From assembly GCA_023442905.1 (NCBI GenBank), contig JAEZWY010000233.1:1-12178 (forward strand): a stretch of DNA of 12,178 bases, written 5' to 3'. Below the pieces are notes generated by a model. The model searched no databases and had not been told where the DNA came from. It saw only the letters and a list, made by a program, of their open reading frames with translations. This document shows positions 1 to 6,822 of this stretch, piece by piece (position 1 is the stretch's first letter; each line of letters begins with the position of its first letter). The DNA is from Bacillota bacterium (GTDB taxonomy: Bacteria > Bacillota > Bacilli > Lactobacillales > Aerococcaceae). The position numbers and the translations under genes were made by a program.

Positions 1-267
1 GTAGTAAATTGAGTGGTTTTGACCTTGATAAAGTGTGATAAGTCCAGTTTTTATGCGGATAACTAGATTTTTATGCTATTTTTATTTATAAAAAGCAAAG
101 AATAAACAAAATTAGATTTATTCTCATTTTTATTGGAAATAAACTACCCTTTTTCTCATAAATAGTGTTAAACTAATAGTATATTAATGGATCGTGAGAG
201 GCGTTTATTTGCTTAGATGAACAATATCCAAACCAACACGAATTTCATATAAACATGATTTGAAAGG
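1..267. other. AT-rich leader upstream of ilvE, no gene seen
   Basis: No convincing coding region on either strand in these 267 bases. The stretch is strongly AT-rich. It holds two copies of TTTTTATGC (48-56 and 68-76), 20 bp apart and so on the same face of the helix. It also holds two copies of TTCTCAT (121-127 and 153-159). A possible -10 TATATT lies at 180-185 but has no good -35. No T-box signature (AGGGTGG-type antiterminator) and no good CodY box is visible, although either would be expected for a branched-chain amino acid gene. I therefore cannot name the promoter or regulator of ilvE. Confidence 0.5.
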
Positions 268-276
268 ATGAGTAGC

Positions 277-1296
277 ATGACAGTAGATATCAAATGGGAA
301 GAATTAGGTTTTGAATATATAAACTTACCATACCGTTGGCGTGCCTATTGGAAAGATGGCGAATGGTATAAAAGTGGTTTGGAAACTGAAAATACGATCC
401 AGATTGAAGAAGGGGCGCCTATTTTACACTACGGACAAGGTGCTTTTGAAGGATTGAAGGCTTTCAAAACAAAAGAAGGCGATATCCAAATCTTTCGTCC
501 TGACCAAAATGCGAAACGTTTAAATGCATCGGCAGCCCGTTTAGTGATGCCTGAAGTACCAGAAGAAGAATTTATTCATGCGGTTAAAGAAGTGGTTAAA
601 GCAAATGCTGAATATGTGCCACCATATGGTACAGGTGCATCATTCTATCTACGACCAACTTTAATTGGCGTAGGGGATAATATTGGTGTGCATGCAGCAA
701 AAGAATATATCTTCACAGTATTTGCCATGCCAGTGGGCCCTTACTTTAAAGGTGGTATGGTTCCAACAGCCTTTACAACATCTGAATTTGACCGTGCAGC
801 ACCTCATGGTACAGGAGCAGCAAAGGTTGGTGGAAACTATGCGGGTAGTTTACAGCCAGGAATTGAAGCCAAAGAACAAGGATACTCTGACGTTGTATAT
901 TTAGATCCGGCTACACATACGAAAATTGAAGAAGTAGGTTCCGCTAACTTCTTTGGTATTGAAAAAGATACCAATAAATTTGTGACCCCTAAGTCACCTT
1001 CAATCTTACCGTCAATCACTAAATACTCATTACTTTGGTTAGCTGAACATCGTTTAGGCTTAGAAGTTGAAGAGGGTGATGTGTATATTGATGATTTAGA
1101 CCGCTTTAGCGAAGCAGGCGCATGTGGTACAGCGGCTGTAATTTCGCCAGTATCATTTATTACCCATAACGACCATAAACATGTATTCTATTCAGAAACT
1201 GAAGTAGGCCCAATCACTAAAAAATTGTATGATGAATTTGTGGGCATCCAAAATGGTGACGTTGAAGCACCTGAAGGCTGGATTCTTAAAGTTTAA
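277..1296 (+). CDS. ilvE: Branched-chain amino acid aminotransferase (class IV, PLP)
   Basis: Cytoplasmic PLP enzyme that interconverts leucine, isoleucine or valine with their 2-oxo acids, using 2-oxoglutarate/glutamate as partner; it serves both the last step of synthesis and the first step of breakdown. The 339-residue length fits the type II (mammalian-like) BCAT family. Visible motifs are LHYGQGAFEGLKAF near residue 51, FYLRPT near 123, the PLP lysine in AAKVGGNYAGSL (K183), EEVGSANFF near 218, and SEAGACGTAA near 278, which holds the phosphate-binding turn. An ATG at 268 is in frame, but its codon overlaps AAAGGA (263-268). That motif is the ribosome site for the ATG at 277 (8-base gap), so 277 is the chosen start. 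The gene stands alone, with no ilv or leu genes beside it, which suggests a catabolic or salvage role at least as much as biosynthesis (inference). A strong terminator follows. Confidence 0.95.
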   Translation: MTVDIKWEELGFEYINLPYRWRAYWKDGEWYKSGLETENTIQIEEGAPILHYGQGAFEGLKAFKTKEGDIQIFRPDQNAKRLNASAARLVMPEVPEEEFIHAVKEVVKANAEYVPPYGTGASFYLRPTLIGVGDNIGVHAAKEYIFTVFAMPVGPYFKGGMVPTAFTTSEFDRAAPHGTGAAKVGGNYAGSLQPGIEAKEQGYSDVVYLDPATHTKIEEVGSANFFGIEKDTNKFVTPKSPSILPSITKYSLLWLAEHRLGLEVEEGDVYIDDLDRFSEAGACGTAAVISPVSFITHNDHKHVFYSETEVGPITKKLYDEFVGIQNGDVEAPEGWILKV

Positions 1297-1374
1297 GATA
1301 AGGCCAGAACAATTAAAAGCGATTAGCTTAATAGATAAAAATGAATAGTTTGTTTGCTTTTTAATGAAAATATT

Positions 1375-1417
1375 AAAAGGCATGAAAGGGTAGTTAAATC
1401 CCTTTCATGCCTTTTTT
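1375..1417 (+). terminator. Rho-independent terminator of ilvE
   Basis: A perfect 16-bp stem pairs AAAAGGCATGAAAGGG (1375-1390) with CCCTTTCATGCCTTTT (1400-1415) around a 9-base loop, ending in a run of six T. It lies 79 bases after the ilvE stop. The A run on the 5' side means it could also act on - strand transcripts that pass the neighbouring terminator. Confidence 0.92.
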
Positions 1418-1424
1418 GGTATGC

Positions 1425-1451
1425 AAAAAGCACCAGGTTAACCTGATGCTT
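1425..1451 (-). terminator. Rho-independent terminator of the salvage operon
   Basis: On the - strand the RNA reads AAGCA-U-CAGG, loop UUAA, CCUG-G-UGCUU, then UUU: a 10-bp stem including one U-G wobble, followed by a short U tract (A run at 1425-1429 on the + strand). On the + strand the same position is a C/A mismatch, so the hairpin is better formed in the - direction. This matches its place 9 bases after the deoxyribosyltransferase stop. It sits tail to tail with the ilvE terminator. Confidence 0.85.
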
Positions 1452-1459
1452 GTTATTTT

Positions 1460-1963
1460 TTAGATAACATCCATGTCTGGAAGTGGGTTTGTTGGGAAGT
1501 GATTGAAGTCATAGGTTGCTAATTCATTGATGTCAGTCATGAAGTAAGTACCGCCACGCGCAATCATTAAGTTTAATTCTTTATCTTCTAAACCATTTTC
1601 ACTTAATAAGACAACAATAGCTGGTTTGTGCATAGCACGCATAAAACCTAACTCAAAGGCTGTACCGTCATCAACATTTTCAACGTCATATAAGAAAACA
1701 CCAGCGTCTGCAGTATTCATTGCAGATAGGTCGTTTTGGTAGGTCGCTACTTGCCATTCGAATGAACCAAAAATACCTTCTGGATCACGGTCAAAAGATG
1801 TATCTTTATATTGGTGATCAAATGGGAAATGAACAACACCAACAGTAGGGTTTGCATTTAAGGCTTTTGTCGCTTCCTCTACACGACGAACTTGGTCAGG
1901 GTTGAAGAAAGGCGTTGCTAGATATAATTTAGTGCTTGCTGAAGTATCTTTACGTTTATCCAA
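1460..1963 (-). CDS. ntd: Nucleoside 2-deoxyribosyltransferase (class II)
   Basis: Moves the 2-deoxyribose of a deoxynucleoside between purine and pyrimidine bases in the cytoplasm, a salvage step typical of lactobacilli and relatives. The 167 residues match the family length. LYLATPFF near residue 13 aligns with the start of the L. leichmannii enzyme (IYFGAGWF), and NPTVG, DHQYK and ATYQNDL follow in order. The catalytic glutamate is E104 in GTAFELGFM, D78 in YQNDL and D98/D99 just before it correspond to the conserved acidic residues, and N131 in LNLM fits the active-site asparagine. The start codon is TTG (1963-1961), preceded by AAGAGG with an 8-base gap; no ATG competes. It is the last gene of a three-gene operon with the kinase and HD protein, 69 bp behind the latter, and ends at a terminator. 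Confidence 0.93.
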   Translation of the reverse strand: MDKRKDTSASTKLYLATPFFNPDQVRRVEEATKALNANPTVGVVHFPFDHQYKDTSFDRDPEGIFGSFEWQVATYQNDLSAMNTADAGVFLYDVENVDDGTAFELGFMRAMHKPAIVVLLSENGLEDKELNLMIARGGTYFMTDINELATYDFNHFPTNPLPDMDVI

Positions 1964-2032
1964 TGATATAACCTCTTTCTTAAATTCAAAATGACTTGCT
2001 AATTATATTCTACAATAAATAATACGAATTGT

Positions 2033-2698
2033 TTAAATATTTCCTTGCCACTCAGCCATAAATTGGTCAAGAAATTGTCGCATAAAAAGTGTGCGTTCAT
2101 GTGCAATCTCTTTACCAGCTTCTGTATTCATAGAATGTTCTAGTTTAAGTAGCTTTTCATAAAAATGGTTAATCGCAGTTGAAGGATGGTTGCGGTAATC
2201 ATCCTTATTTTTCACATCAATCACAGGGATTTTTGGATTATAGATTTCGTTATTAGCGTGACCGCCGTAGGCAAAGGTGCGAGCAATACCAATTGCACCA
2301 AGGGCATCAATTCGGTCTGCATCCTGAACGTACTGGCCTTCCACCGACAAATCATATTGGGTGGTTAAGTTTTTTGAGTAGGACATATGTTGAATAGTAT
2401 AAAGAATATTTTCTCGACTAGCTGGCGAAAGATATAACTCATCTAAAAGTTGTTCAACTTCCATTTGACTAAAAATAATATCCGAAACTAGCTTGTCATC
2501 AATTGTATCATGTAAATACGCAGCGGCTTCAATGATGATCAAAGCCTCAGTATTACTTTCACCATAATCTGCTATATACAGGGTTTTAGCAAGTTTAGCA
2601 ACTCGATCTGCATGCCAGTAATCATGACCAGTGGGGTCAAACGCCATGCGTTCTCTTGCAAATTCTTGAATTTTTTTAAGTCGTATTACCATTTCCAT
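2033..2698 (-). CDS. HD-domain phosphohydrolase (YpgQ/YedJ-like), probable nucleotide pyrophosphohydrolase
   Basis: The 221-residue protein has the HD metal-binding pattern: H29 in GHDYWHADRV, H63-D64 in YLHDTIDD, and D126/D128 in QDADRIDALGAIGIART, followed by FAYGG. This order and length match the B. subtilis YpgQ / E. coli YedJ group. YpgQ is described as a metal-dependent (d)NTP pyrophosphohydrolase, so cleavage of dNTPs to dNMP and pyrophosphate is the most likely activity here; the substrate is inferred. It lies between a deoxynucleoside kinase (28 bp upstream) and a deoxyribosyltransferase, which supports a role in trimming or balancing dNTP pools. The ATG at 2698 has AAGGAG 8 bases upstream, so the start is secure. 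No signal peptide or membrane segment is seen. Confidence 0.85.
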   Translation of the reverse strand: MEMVIRLKKIQEFARERMAFDPTGHDYWHADRVAKLAKTLYIADYGESNTEALIIIEAAAYLHDTIDDKLVSDIIFSQMEVEQLLDELYLSPASRENILYTIQHMSYSKNLTTQYDLSVEGQYVQDADRIDALGAIGIARTFAYGGHANNEIYNPKIPVIDVKNKDDYRNHPSTAINHFYEKLLKLEHSMNTEAGKEIAHERTLFMRQFLDQFMAEWQGNI

Positions 2699-2726
2699 TT
2701 GCCCATCTCCTTAAACAAACAGTATT

Positions 2727-3401
2727 CTATTTAAATGTGTCGGCAGTCACAATATCATTTTCAATCATAAAGTCTTTAATATCTTGAATTAAGACATTTT
2801 GATGGTGGGGGTACTTGACCAAGTCGTATTTTTCCATATCAATGAACATCACTTTAGATTGATTATAGTGATTTTCCACCCAATCATCATAACCAGACCA
2901 TAAGCGGTGGTAATAGTTGGTGAGTTCCTCTCCTTGTTCAAAATCACGTCCACGGTTTTCGATGCGAGTCATCACTGTTTCAAAAGAGCCATGCAGATAC
3001 AACATTAAATCAGGATGCTTGCGCGGGATTTCAGCTAATTCTTCCATCATATTATGGGATAAGTTTTCATAAATTGAAAACTCTTCTTCACTAATACGGC
3101 CAATGTCTGTATTCACTCTGGCAAAGTACCAATCTTCAAAAATAGATCGGTCTAAAACTGACTTATCTTCTCTAGAAGCTTGCTTAATTGTTTTAAATCG
3201 TGAATTCAAAAAATCCAATTGTGTTAAAAAAGGATACCGCTTCAACAATTGCTCTTCTGGACTAGCTTTATAAAAATAAGGCAACATAACGTTATCCTCT
3301 ACCGATTCGTAGAAGGGTTTAAAGTCTAATTCATCTCTGATTAAGTTTGTAACGGTGGTTTTACCTAGGCCAATCATCCCACCAACGGTTATCATTGTCA
3401 T
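2727..3401 (-). CDS. Deoxynucleoside kinase (dAK/dGK family)
   Basis: Phosphorylates deoxynucleosides to dNMPs with ATP, the entry step of salvage. The 224-residue protein has a P-loop at residues 7-16 (GGMIGLGKTT), FYESVEDN at 30-37 (the substrate-side glutamate), an LDRSIFEDWYF block at 83-93 holding the DRS motif (84-86), and an arginine-rich lid, RIENRGRDFE, near 146. The order and spacing match Lactobacillus deoxyadenosine/deoxyguanosine kinases and their Gram-positive homologues. Base preference cannot be read from sequence alone. The ATG at 3401 follows AGGAG with a 7-base gap. It is the first gene of the salvage operon, behind its own promoter (TTTACA-17-TATTCT). No clear terminator separates it from nrdG, so some readthrough from the reductase operon is possible. 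Confidence 0.9.
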   Translation of the reverse strand: MTMITVGGMIGLGKTTVTNLIRDELDFKPFYESVEDNVMLPYFYKASPEEQLLKRYPFLTQLDFLNSRFKTIKQASREDKSVLDRSIFEDWYFARVNTDIGRISEEEFSIYENLSHNMMEELAEIPRKHPDLMLYLHGSFETVMTRIENRGRDFEQGEELTNYYHRLWSGYDDWVENHYNQSKVMFIDMEKYDLVKYPHHQNVLIQDIKDFMIENDIVTADTFK

Positions 3402-3481
3402 TGTGTAACTCCTAACTTTTTAAAAAATGGTAAATTTTTAAATGAAATGGTTTATCTAAAAATTCATTCTATACCTATCTC

Positions 3482-3510
3482 AGAATAAAAGGTCATTTGA
3501 TATTTGTAAA
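3482..3510 (-). promoter_or_regulatory. Sigma-A type promoter of the kinase/HD/deoxyribosyltransferase operon
   Basis: On the - strand, TTTACA (3510-3505), a 17-base spacer and TATTCT (3487-3482) give a near-consensus housekeeping promoter in the 121-bp gap between nrdG and the kinase gene. The predicted start would leave a leader of roughly 70 bases before the kinase ATG. Confidence 0.7.
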
Positions 3511-3522
3511 CCGATAAAATGA

Positions 3523-4290
3523 TTACTTATATGGCAAGCCGTCATCATTTGTCCAAAGTACAAGCTCATTCTTTTGAAGACTCGCTGGGACATCAATAAT
3601 TCGTTGGTTGCGACTTCCTCTAAACTGTAAAGTTAGATCCATTTGATCTTGTAGGAAACGACCATCAACCAACACATCGATTAAGTCTAAGAGGGCAAGT
3701 TTATCTTCTGAATCGACTAGTAACTCTTCAAAGGTATAACCTGACCAGCACCAAATATCTTTACTGTGCCCATAGTGGTCACGTAAAGCTTGGCATAGCG
3801 GTAGTAAGACATTAGTGTTTAGCATAGGTTCCCCACCTAATAAGGTCAAACCTTGGCAGTAACTAGCCCCAATATCTTCCAAAATTTGATTTTGTAGTGC
3901 TTCAGTGTAATCAATTCCGTAGTTGAAATTCTGTACAACCCGGTTGTAGCAGCCTGGACAAGCAAAGAGACAACCACTGACGTAAATGGAACAACGAACA
4001 CCTTCGCCATCCACAAAGTTATAAGCTTTGTAGTCAGCGATTTTTCCTCTAGACCAATCTTTTGCTAACCATTCTTTTGGCTTTGGGTTGTTGGGGGATT
4101 TGGGTGCGCGCTGGGCTCTTCTAGCTAACCTCTTCTGAATTAATTCGGCTCGTTTAATATCTTCTTCACTAAGAAAGTCTTCAGGTCGCGCCTCTTGCTT
4201 GTCTTCCACCATAGACCGTTCGGTATATTTTTTAGGAATTAAGGATTTTTCCGTCTGTTTGGCATTTGCATCCTTATGGTTGGTTGTCAA
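3523..4290 (-). CDS. nrdG: Anaerobic ribonucleotide reductase activating protein (radical SAM)
   Basis: Uses a [4Fe-4S] cluster and S-adenosylmethionine to install the glycyl radical on NrdD. The core is clear: NPKPKEW, ADYKAYNFVDGEGVRCS, the cluster motif GCLFACPGC (C-x3-C-x2-C; C107, C111, C114), the SAM-site LLGGEP, and the WCWSGYTFEEL block. The usual NrdG core begins near NPKPKEW, so about 65 residues are extra at the N terminus. They are rich in charge (EEDIKRAELIQKRLARRAQR) and look helical. The start is uncertain. I chose TTG (4290-4288) because GGGGTGATC, complementary to the 16S 3' end, lies 8 bases upstream; this overlaps the nrdD end by 17 bases. ATG at 4212 is the main alternative but lacks a ribosome site. 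Upstream TTG codons (4347) have none either. It follows nrdD in one operon. Confidence 0.92.
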   Translation of the reverse strand: MTTNHKDANAKQTEKSLIPKKYTERSMVEDKQEARPEDFLSEEDIKRAELIQKRLARRAQRAPKSPNNPKPKEWLAKDWSRGKIADYKAYNFVDGEGVRCSIYVSGCLFACPGCYNRVVQNFNYGIDYTEALQNQILEDIGASYCQGLTLLGGEPMLNTNVLLPLCQALRDHYGHSKDIWCWSGYTFEELLVDSEDKLALLDLIDVLVDGRFLQDQMDLTLQFRGSRNQRIIDVPASLQKNELVLWTNDDGLPYK

Positions 4291-6544
4291 TCTGATCACC
4301 CCATACTGGTTCATTGTAGACAATGGCATCTTCTCCGTCCGCTTCAAATGAGGTATTTACGCGACTTTGAGAGAGATGTTTTGTCCGAGATGAAATTTCT
4401 TTATGTCGTCCGTGTACCATTGGTCGTTGCTGTGGATTACCGAGGTAACCACAAGTCCGTTTTACGACATCGCAGGTTTTAGGGTTATTATTACCACATT
4501 GTGGGCATTTAAAGCCGCGGTCAGTTGGTTCAAAATCACCATCAAAACCACATTCATAGCAGTGGTCAATTGGGGTGTTAGTTCCTAGATAGCCCACCCG
4601 GTCATAGGCGAAATCCCACACAGCTTCAAGCGCTTTAGGATTTTGTCTCATATTTGGGTACTCACAGTAGTGAATGAAACCACCACTTACATATTGTGGA
4701 TAGTCTTTTTCAAATTCAAGTTTTTCAAACGGCGTAGGGGATTTGCGGACGTCATAGTGAAATGAGTTTGTATAGTATTCTTTATCCGTAATATCCGAGA
4801 TTGGCCCAAATTTTTCAAGGTCTAATTCGCAAAAACGATCAGTCAGACTTTCAGCTGGTGTTGAATAGATACTAAAGTGGTAGCCGTAGGTATCTCCTAG
4901 ATGATCAGCTTTTTGCTTCATCATTTTCAAAACAGACAGGGTAAAGTCCTTAGCGTCAGGATTTGACTCCCAATTAGGGCCATAAAAAGCTGTACCGATC
5001 TCATATAAACCGATATATCCCATTGATATGGTAGACCGTTTCTGATTAAATAATAGGTCGACTGGCTCATCCTCATTTAACCTTTTACCAAAGGCACCGT
5101 GCATATATAAAATCGGTGCGTTTTCTGGCTTAGCTTCCTTTACCCGATTGATACGGAATAAAAGCGCATCCGCCATAATATCTAGCCGTTCATCTAATAT
5201 GCTAAAGAATCGTGCTTGGTTGCCTTTAGCTTCAAGTGCAATCCGCGGTAAGTTTAAACTGACCACGCCAAGATTCATCCGGCCACTATTCACTTCTTGC
5301 CCATGCTTATCTCGCCAAGCTTGTAAGAAAGACCGACAACCCATGGGTGCTTTGAAAGAGCCTGTTAATTCAACAATTTTGTCATACATTAAGACATCCG
5401 GGTACATTCTTTGCGTCGCACAAGTCAGTGCTAATTGCTTGATATCGTAATTAGGATCTTTAGGTTCAAGGTTTACCCCTCGTTTAAGGGTGAAGACCAA
5501 CTTAGGAAAAATGGCAGTCCTTTTTTCCTTGCCTAGTCCTTCGATACGAATATCAAAAATGGCTTTTTGAATTTCTCGCTCATACCAAGAAGTCCCTAAA
5601 CCAAAGCCAAAGGTTGTAAAGGGTGTCTGACCTTGAGAAGTATATAAAGTATTGATTTCGTACTCTAGACTTTGGATTGCATCGTGGATATCTTTTTTCG
5701 TACGAGACTTTGCGAAGGCCTCTTGTTTTTTGGTACCATCGATCCATTCTCTAGCAATAGCGAGATTCTTTTTATAATTCATTTCTGCATAAGGCGCTAA
5801 GACTTCGTCTATGCGGTCAACAGTCGTACCACCGTATTGACTAGATGCAACATTGGCAATAATTTGAGCCGTTTGAGCTGCTGCTGTTTGAATGGATTTT
5901 GGTGATGCCACTTCGGCGTTACCAATCTTAAAGCCATTACTAAACATATTTTCTAGGTCAATCAATGAACAGTTTGTCATTGGTGCGTACGGATTATAGT
6001 CCAAGTCATGGATATGGATATCCCCTTTTAAGTGCGCATTAGCGACATGTTTGGGTAGCATTTTAAGGCCGATAGCTTTCGACACGATACCTGCTGTTAA
6101 GTCACGTTGGGTATTAAAGACCTTACTATCCTTATTAGCATTTTCGTTCACCACATCCTGTGCTTTATTGATAAGCCCTTGCATACGAGACTGGATGTTC
6201 GTCGCATTAGCAAACCTTTCTTCAGCCACTTGTCTGTTTGCTAGATAGGTCTCTGCTATATGGTTGAAATTTTGATCTTGTAAAACTTGCACTAACTGGT
6301 GATGAATAGTGGTCACCTCTATGGCGTCATTAGGGTTCGCTTTTTGAATATCGGCTAAATTTGCCAATACTTGGTGCAATATCAGGTCGGTATCAGCTGT
6401 TTCAGCTTGTTTACTTTGACTCGCTTTTATAATGGATTGTTGTAATTTGTCGACATCAAAAGCGACCGTTCGACCATCACGTTTGTGTACTTTTACTTTG
6501 TCAAAGCTATCTTGGTGTAATGTTTCTTGAACTGCTTGTGCCAT
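4274..6544 (-). CDS. nrdD: Anaerobic ribonucleoside-triphosphate reductase (class III)
   Basis: Reduces ribonucleoside triphosphates to dNTPs without oxygen, using a glycyl radical and usually formate as reductant. The 756-residue protein has an N-terminal ATP-cone (about 15-110; VHKRDGRTVAFD near 19), the HIHDLDY and MTNCSLIDLENMF block (C192), the YGGT segment, CATQRMYPD near 375, and PMGCRSFL with C403, the likely thiyl cysteine of the finger loop. A zinc site is formed by C662/C665 and C680/C683. The glycyl radical sits in RTCGYLGNP (G699). After the RTKHL end of the domain there is a tail of about 30 residues that overlaps the nrdG start region. The ATG at 6544 has AAGGAGG 8 bases upstream. 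Two NrdR boxes upstream indicate repression by NrdR when dATP is high. It is first in an operon with nrdG. Confidence 0.97.
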   Translation of the reverse strand: MAQAVQETLHQDSFDKVKVHKRDGRTVAFDVDKLQQSIIKASQSKQAETADTDLILHQVLANLADIQKANPNDAIEVTTIHHQLVQVLQDQNFNHIAETYLANRQVAEERFANATNIQSRMQGLINKAQDVVNENANKDSKVFNTQRDLTAGIVSKAIGLKMLPKHVANAHLKGDIHIHDLDYNPYAPMTNCSLIDLENMFSNGFKIGNAEVASPKSIQTAAAQTAQIIANVASSQYGGTTVDRIDEVLAPYAEMNYKKNLAIAREWIDGTKKQEAFAKSRTKKDIHDAIQSLEYEINTLYTSQGQTPFTTFGFGLGTSWYEREIQKAIFDIRIEGLGKEKRTAIFPKLVFTLKRGVNLEPKDPNYDIKQLALTCATQRMYPDVLMYDKIVELTGSFKAPMGCRSFLQAWRDKHGQEVNSGRMNLGVVSLNLPRIALEAKGNQARFFSILDERLDIMADALLFRINRVKEAKPENAPILYMHGAFGKRLNEDEPVDLLFNQKRSTISMGYIGLYEIGTAFYGPNWESNPDAKDFTLSVLKMMKQKADHLGDTYGYHFSIYSTPAESLTDRFCELDLEKFGPISDITDKEYYTNSFHYDVRKSPTPFEKLEFEKDYPQYVSGGFIHYCEYPNMRQNPKALEAVWDFAYDRVGYLGTNTPIDHCYECGFDGDFEPTDRGFKCPQCGNNNPKTCDVVKRTCGYLGNPQQRPMVHGRHKEISSRTKHLSQSRVNTSFEADGEDAIVYNEPVWGDQIDNQP

Positions 6545-6584
6545 GAATAGTGCCTCCTTACTATAACATGATAAATAAGTTTAG

Positions 6585-6631
6585 ACACAACATATAGTGT
6601 CATTATCAAAAGATTTTATCATATATAGTGT
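6585..6631 (-). promoter_or_regulatory. Pair of NrdR boxes upstream of nrdDG
   Basis: Two 16-bp sites resemble the NrdR consensus (ACAC-ATATAT-GTGT type): ACACAACATATAGTGT at 6585-6600 and TTATCATATATAGTGT at 6616-6631. Their centres are 31 bp apart, close to three helical turns, the spacing usual for NrdR pairs. The second has a degenerate left half. They overlap the -10 region and the predicted transcript start of the nrdD promoter, as expected for a repressor site. The nrdR gene itself is not in the window. Confidence 0.88.
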
Positions 6632-6640
6632 TCCATACAA
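6613..6640 (-). promoter_or_regulatory. Promoter of nrdDG
   Basis: On the - strand, TTGTAT (6640-6635), a 16-base spacer and TAAAAT (6618-6613), with TG just before the -10 (TGATAAAAT, extended -10). One NrdR box covers the spacer and -10; the other lies just after the predicted start near 6605. A second, weaker candidate is TTGATA (6609-6604) with TCTAAA 18 bases further on. Confidence 0.6.
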
Positions 6641-6729
6641 GGGTAATCGAAAATGGTGCATGGGTCAAAAAGTAAAAATGAAGAAAAATAAACAATTAAT
6701 GTATGATTTTAAAAAGCGAAAAATAAAAA

Positions 6730-6776
6730 CGGTCAAAAAACCACCATGACTGATTAAAGAATGGTGGTATTGACCG
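6730..6776 (-). terminator. Rho-independent terminator of the DUF438 gene
   Basis: Nested inverted repeats: CGGTCAA (6730-6736) pairs with TTGACCG (6770-6776), and ACCACCAT (6740-6747) pairs with ATGGTGGT (6761-6768), with a small internal bulge and a 13-base loop. On the - strand the stem is followed by TTTTTATTTTT. It sits 47 bases after the DUF438 stop and closes that operon before the nrdD promoter. Confidence 0.87.
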
Positions 6777-6822
6777 AATAGTTTATTTAAATGACCTGAG
6801 TTCAAACTAGTCATCTTTTGAA

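Noticed and set aside
1..267. T-box riboswitch or CodY site before ilvE
   Set aside because: No AGGGTGG antiterminator motif, no terminator hairpin in the leader, and no good match to the CodY 15-mer.
2002..2007. Perfect TATAAT on the - strand upstream of the deoxyribosyltransferase gene
   Set aside because: No acceptable -35 at 16-18 bases and no extended -10; the gene is most simply transcribed from the kinase promoter.
5148..5450. 100-residue open frame on the + strand inside nrdD
   Set aside because: Antisense to a clearly conserved part of nrdD, no ribosome site, and composition is a mirror of the nrdD codons.
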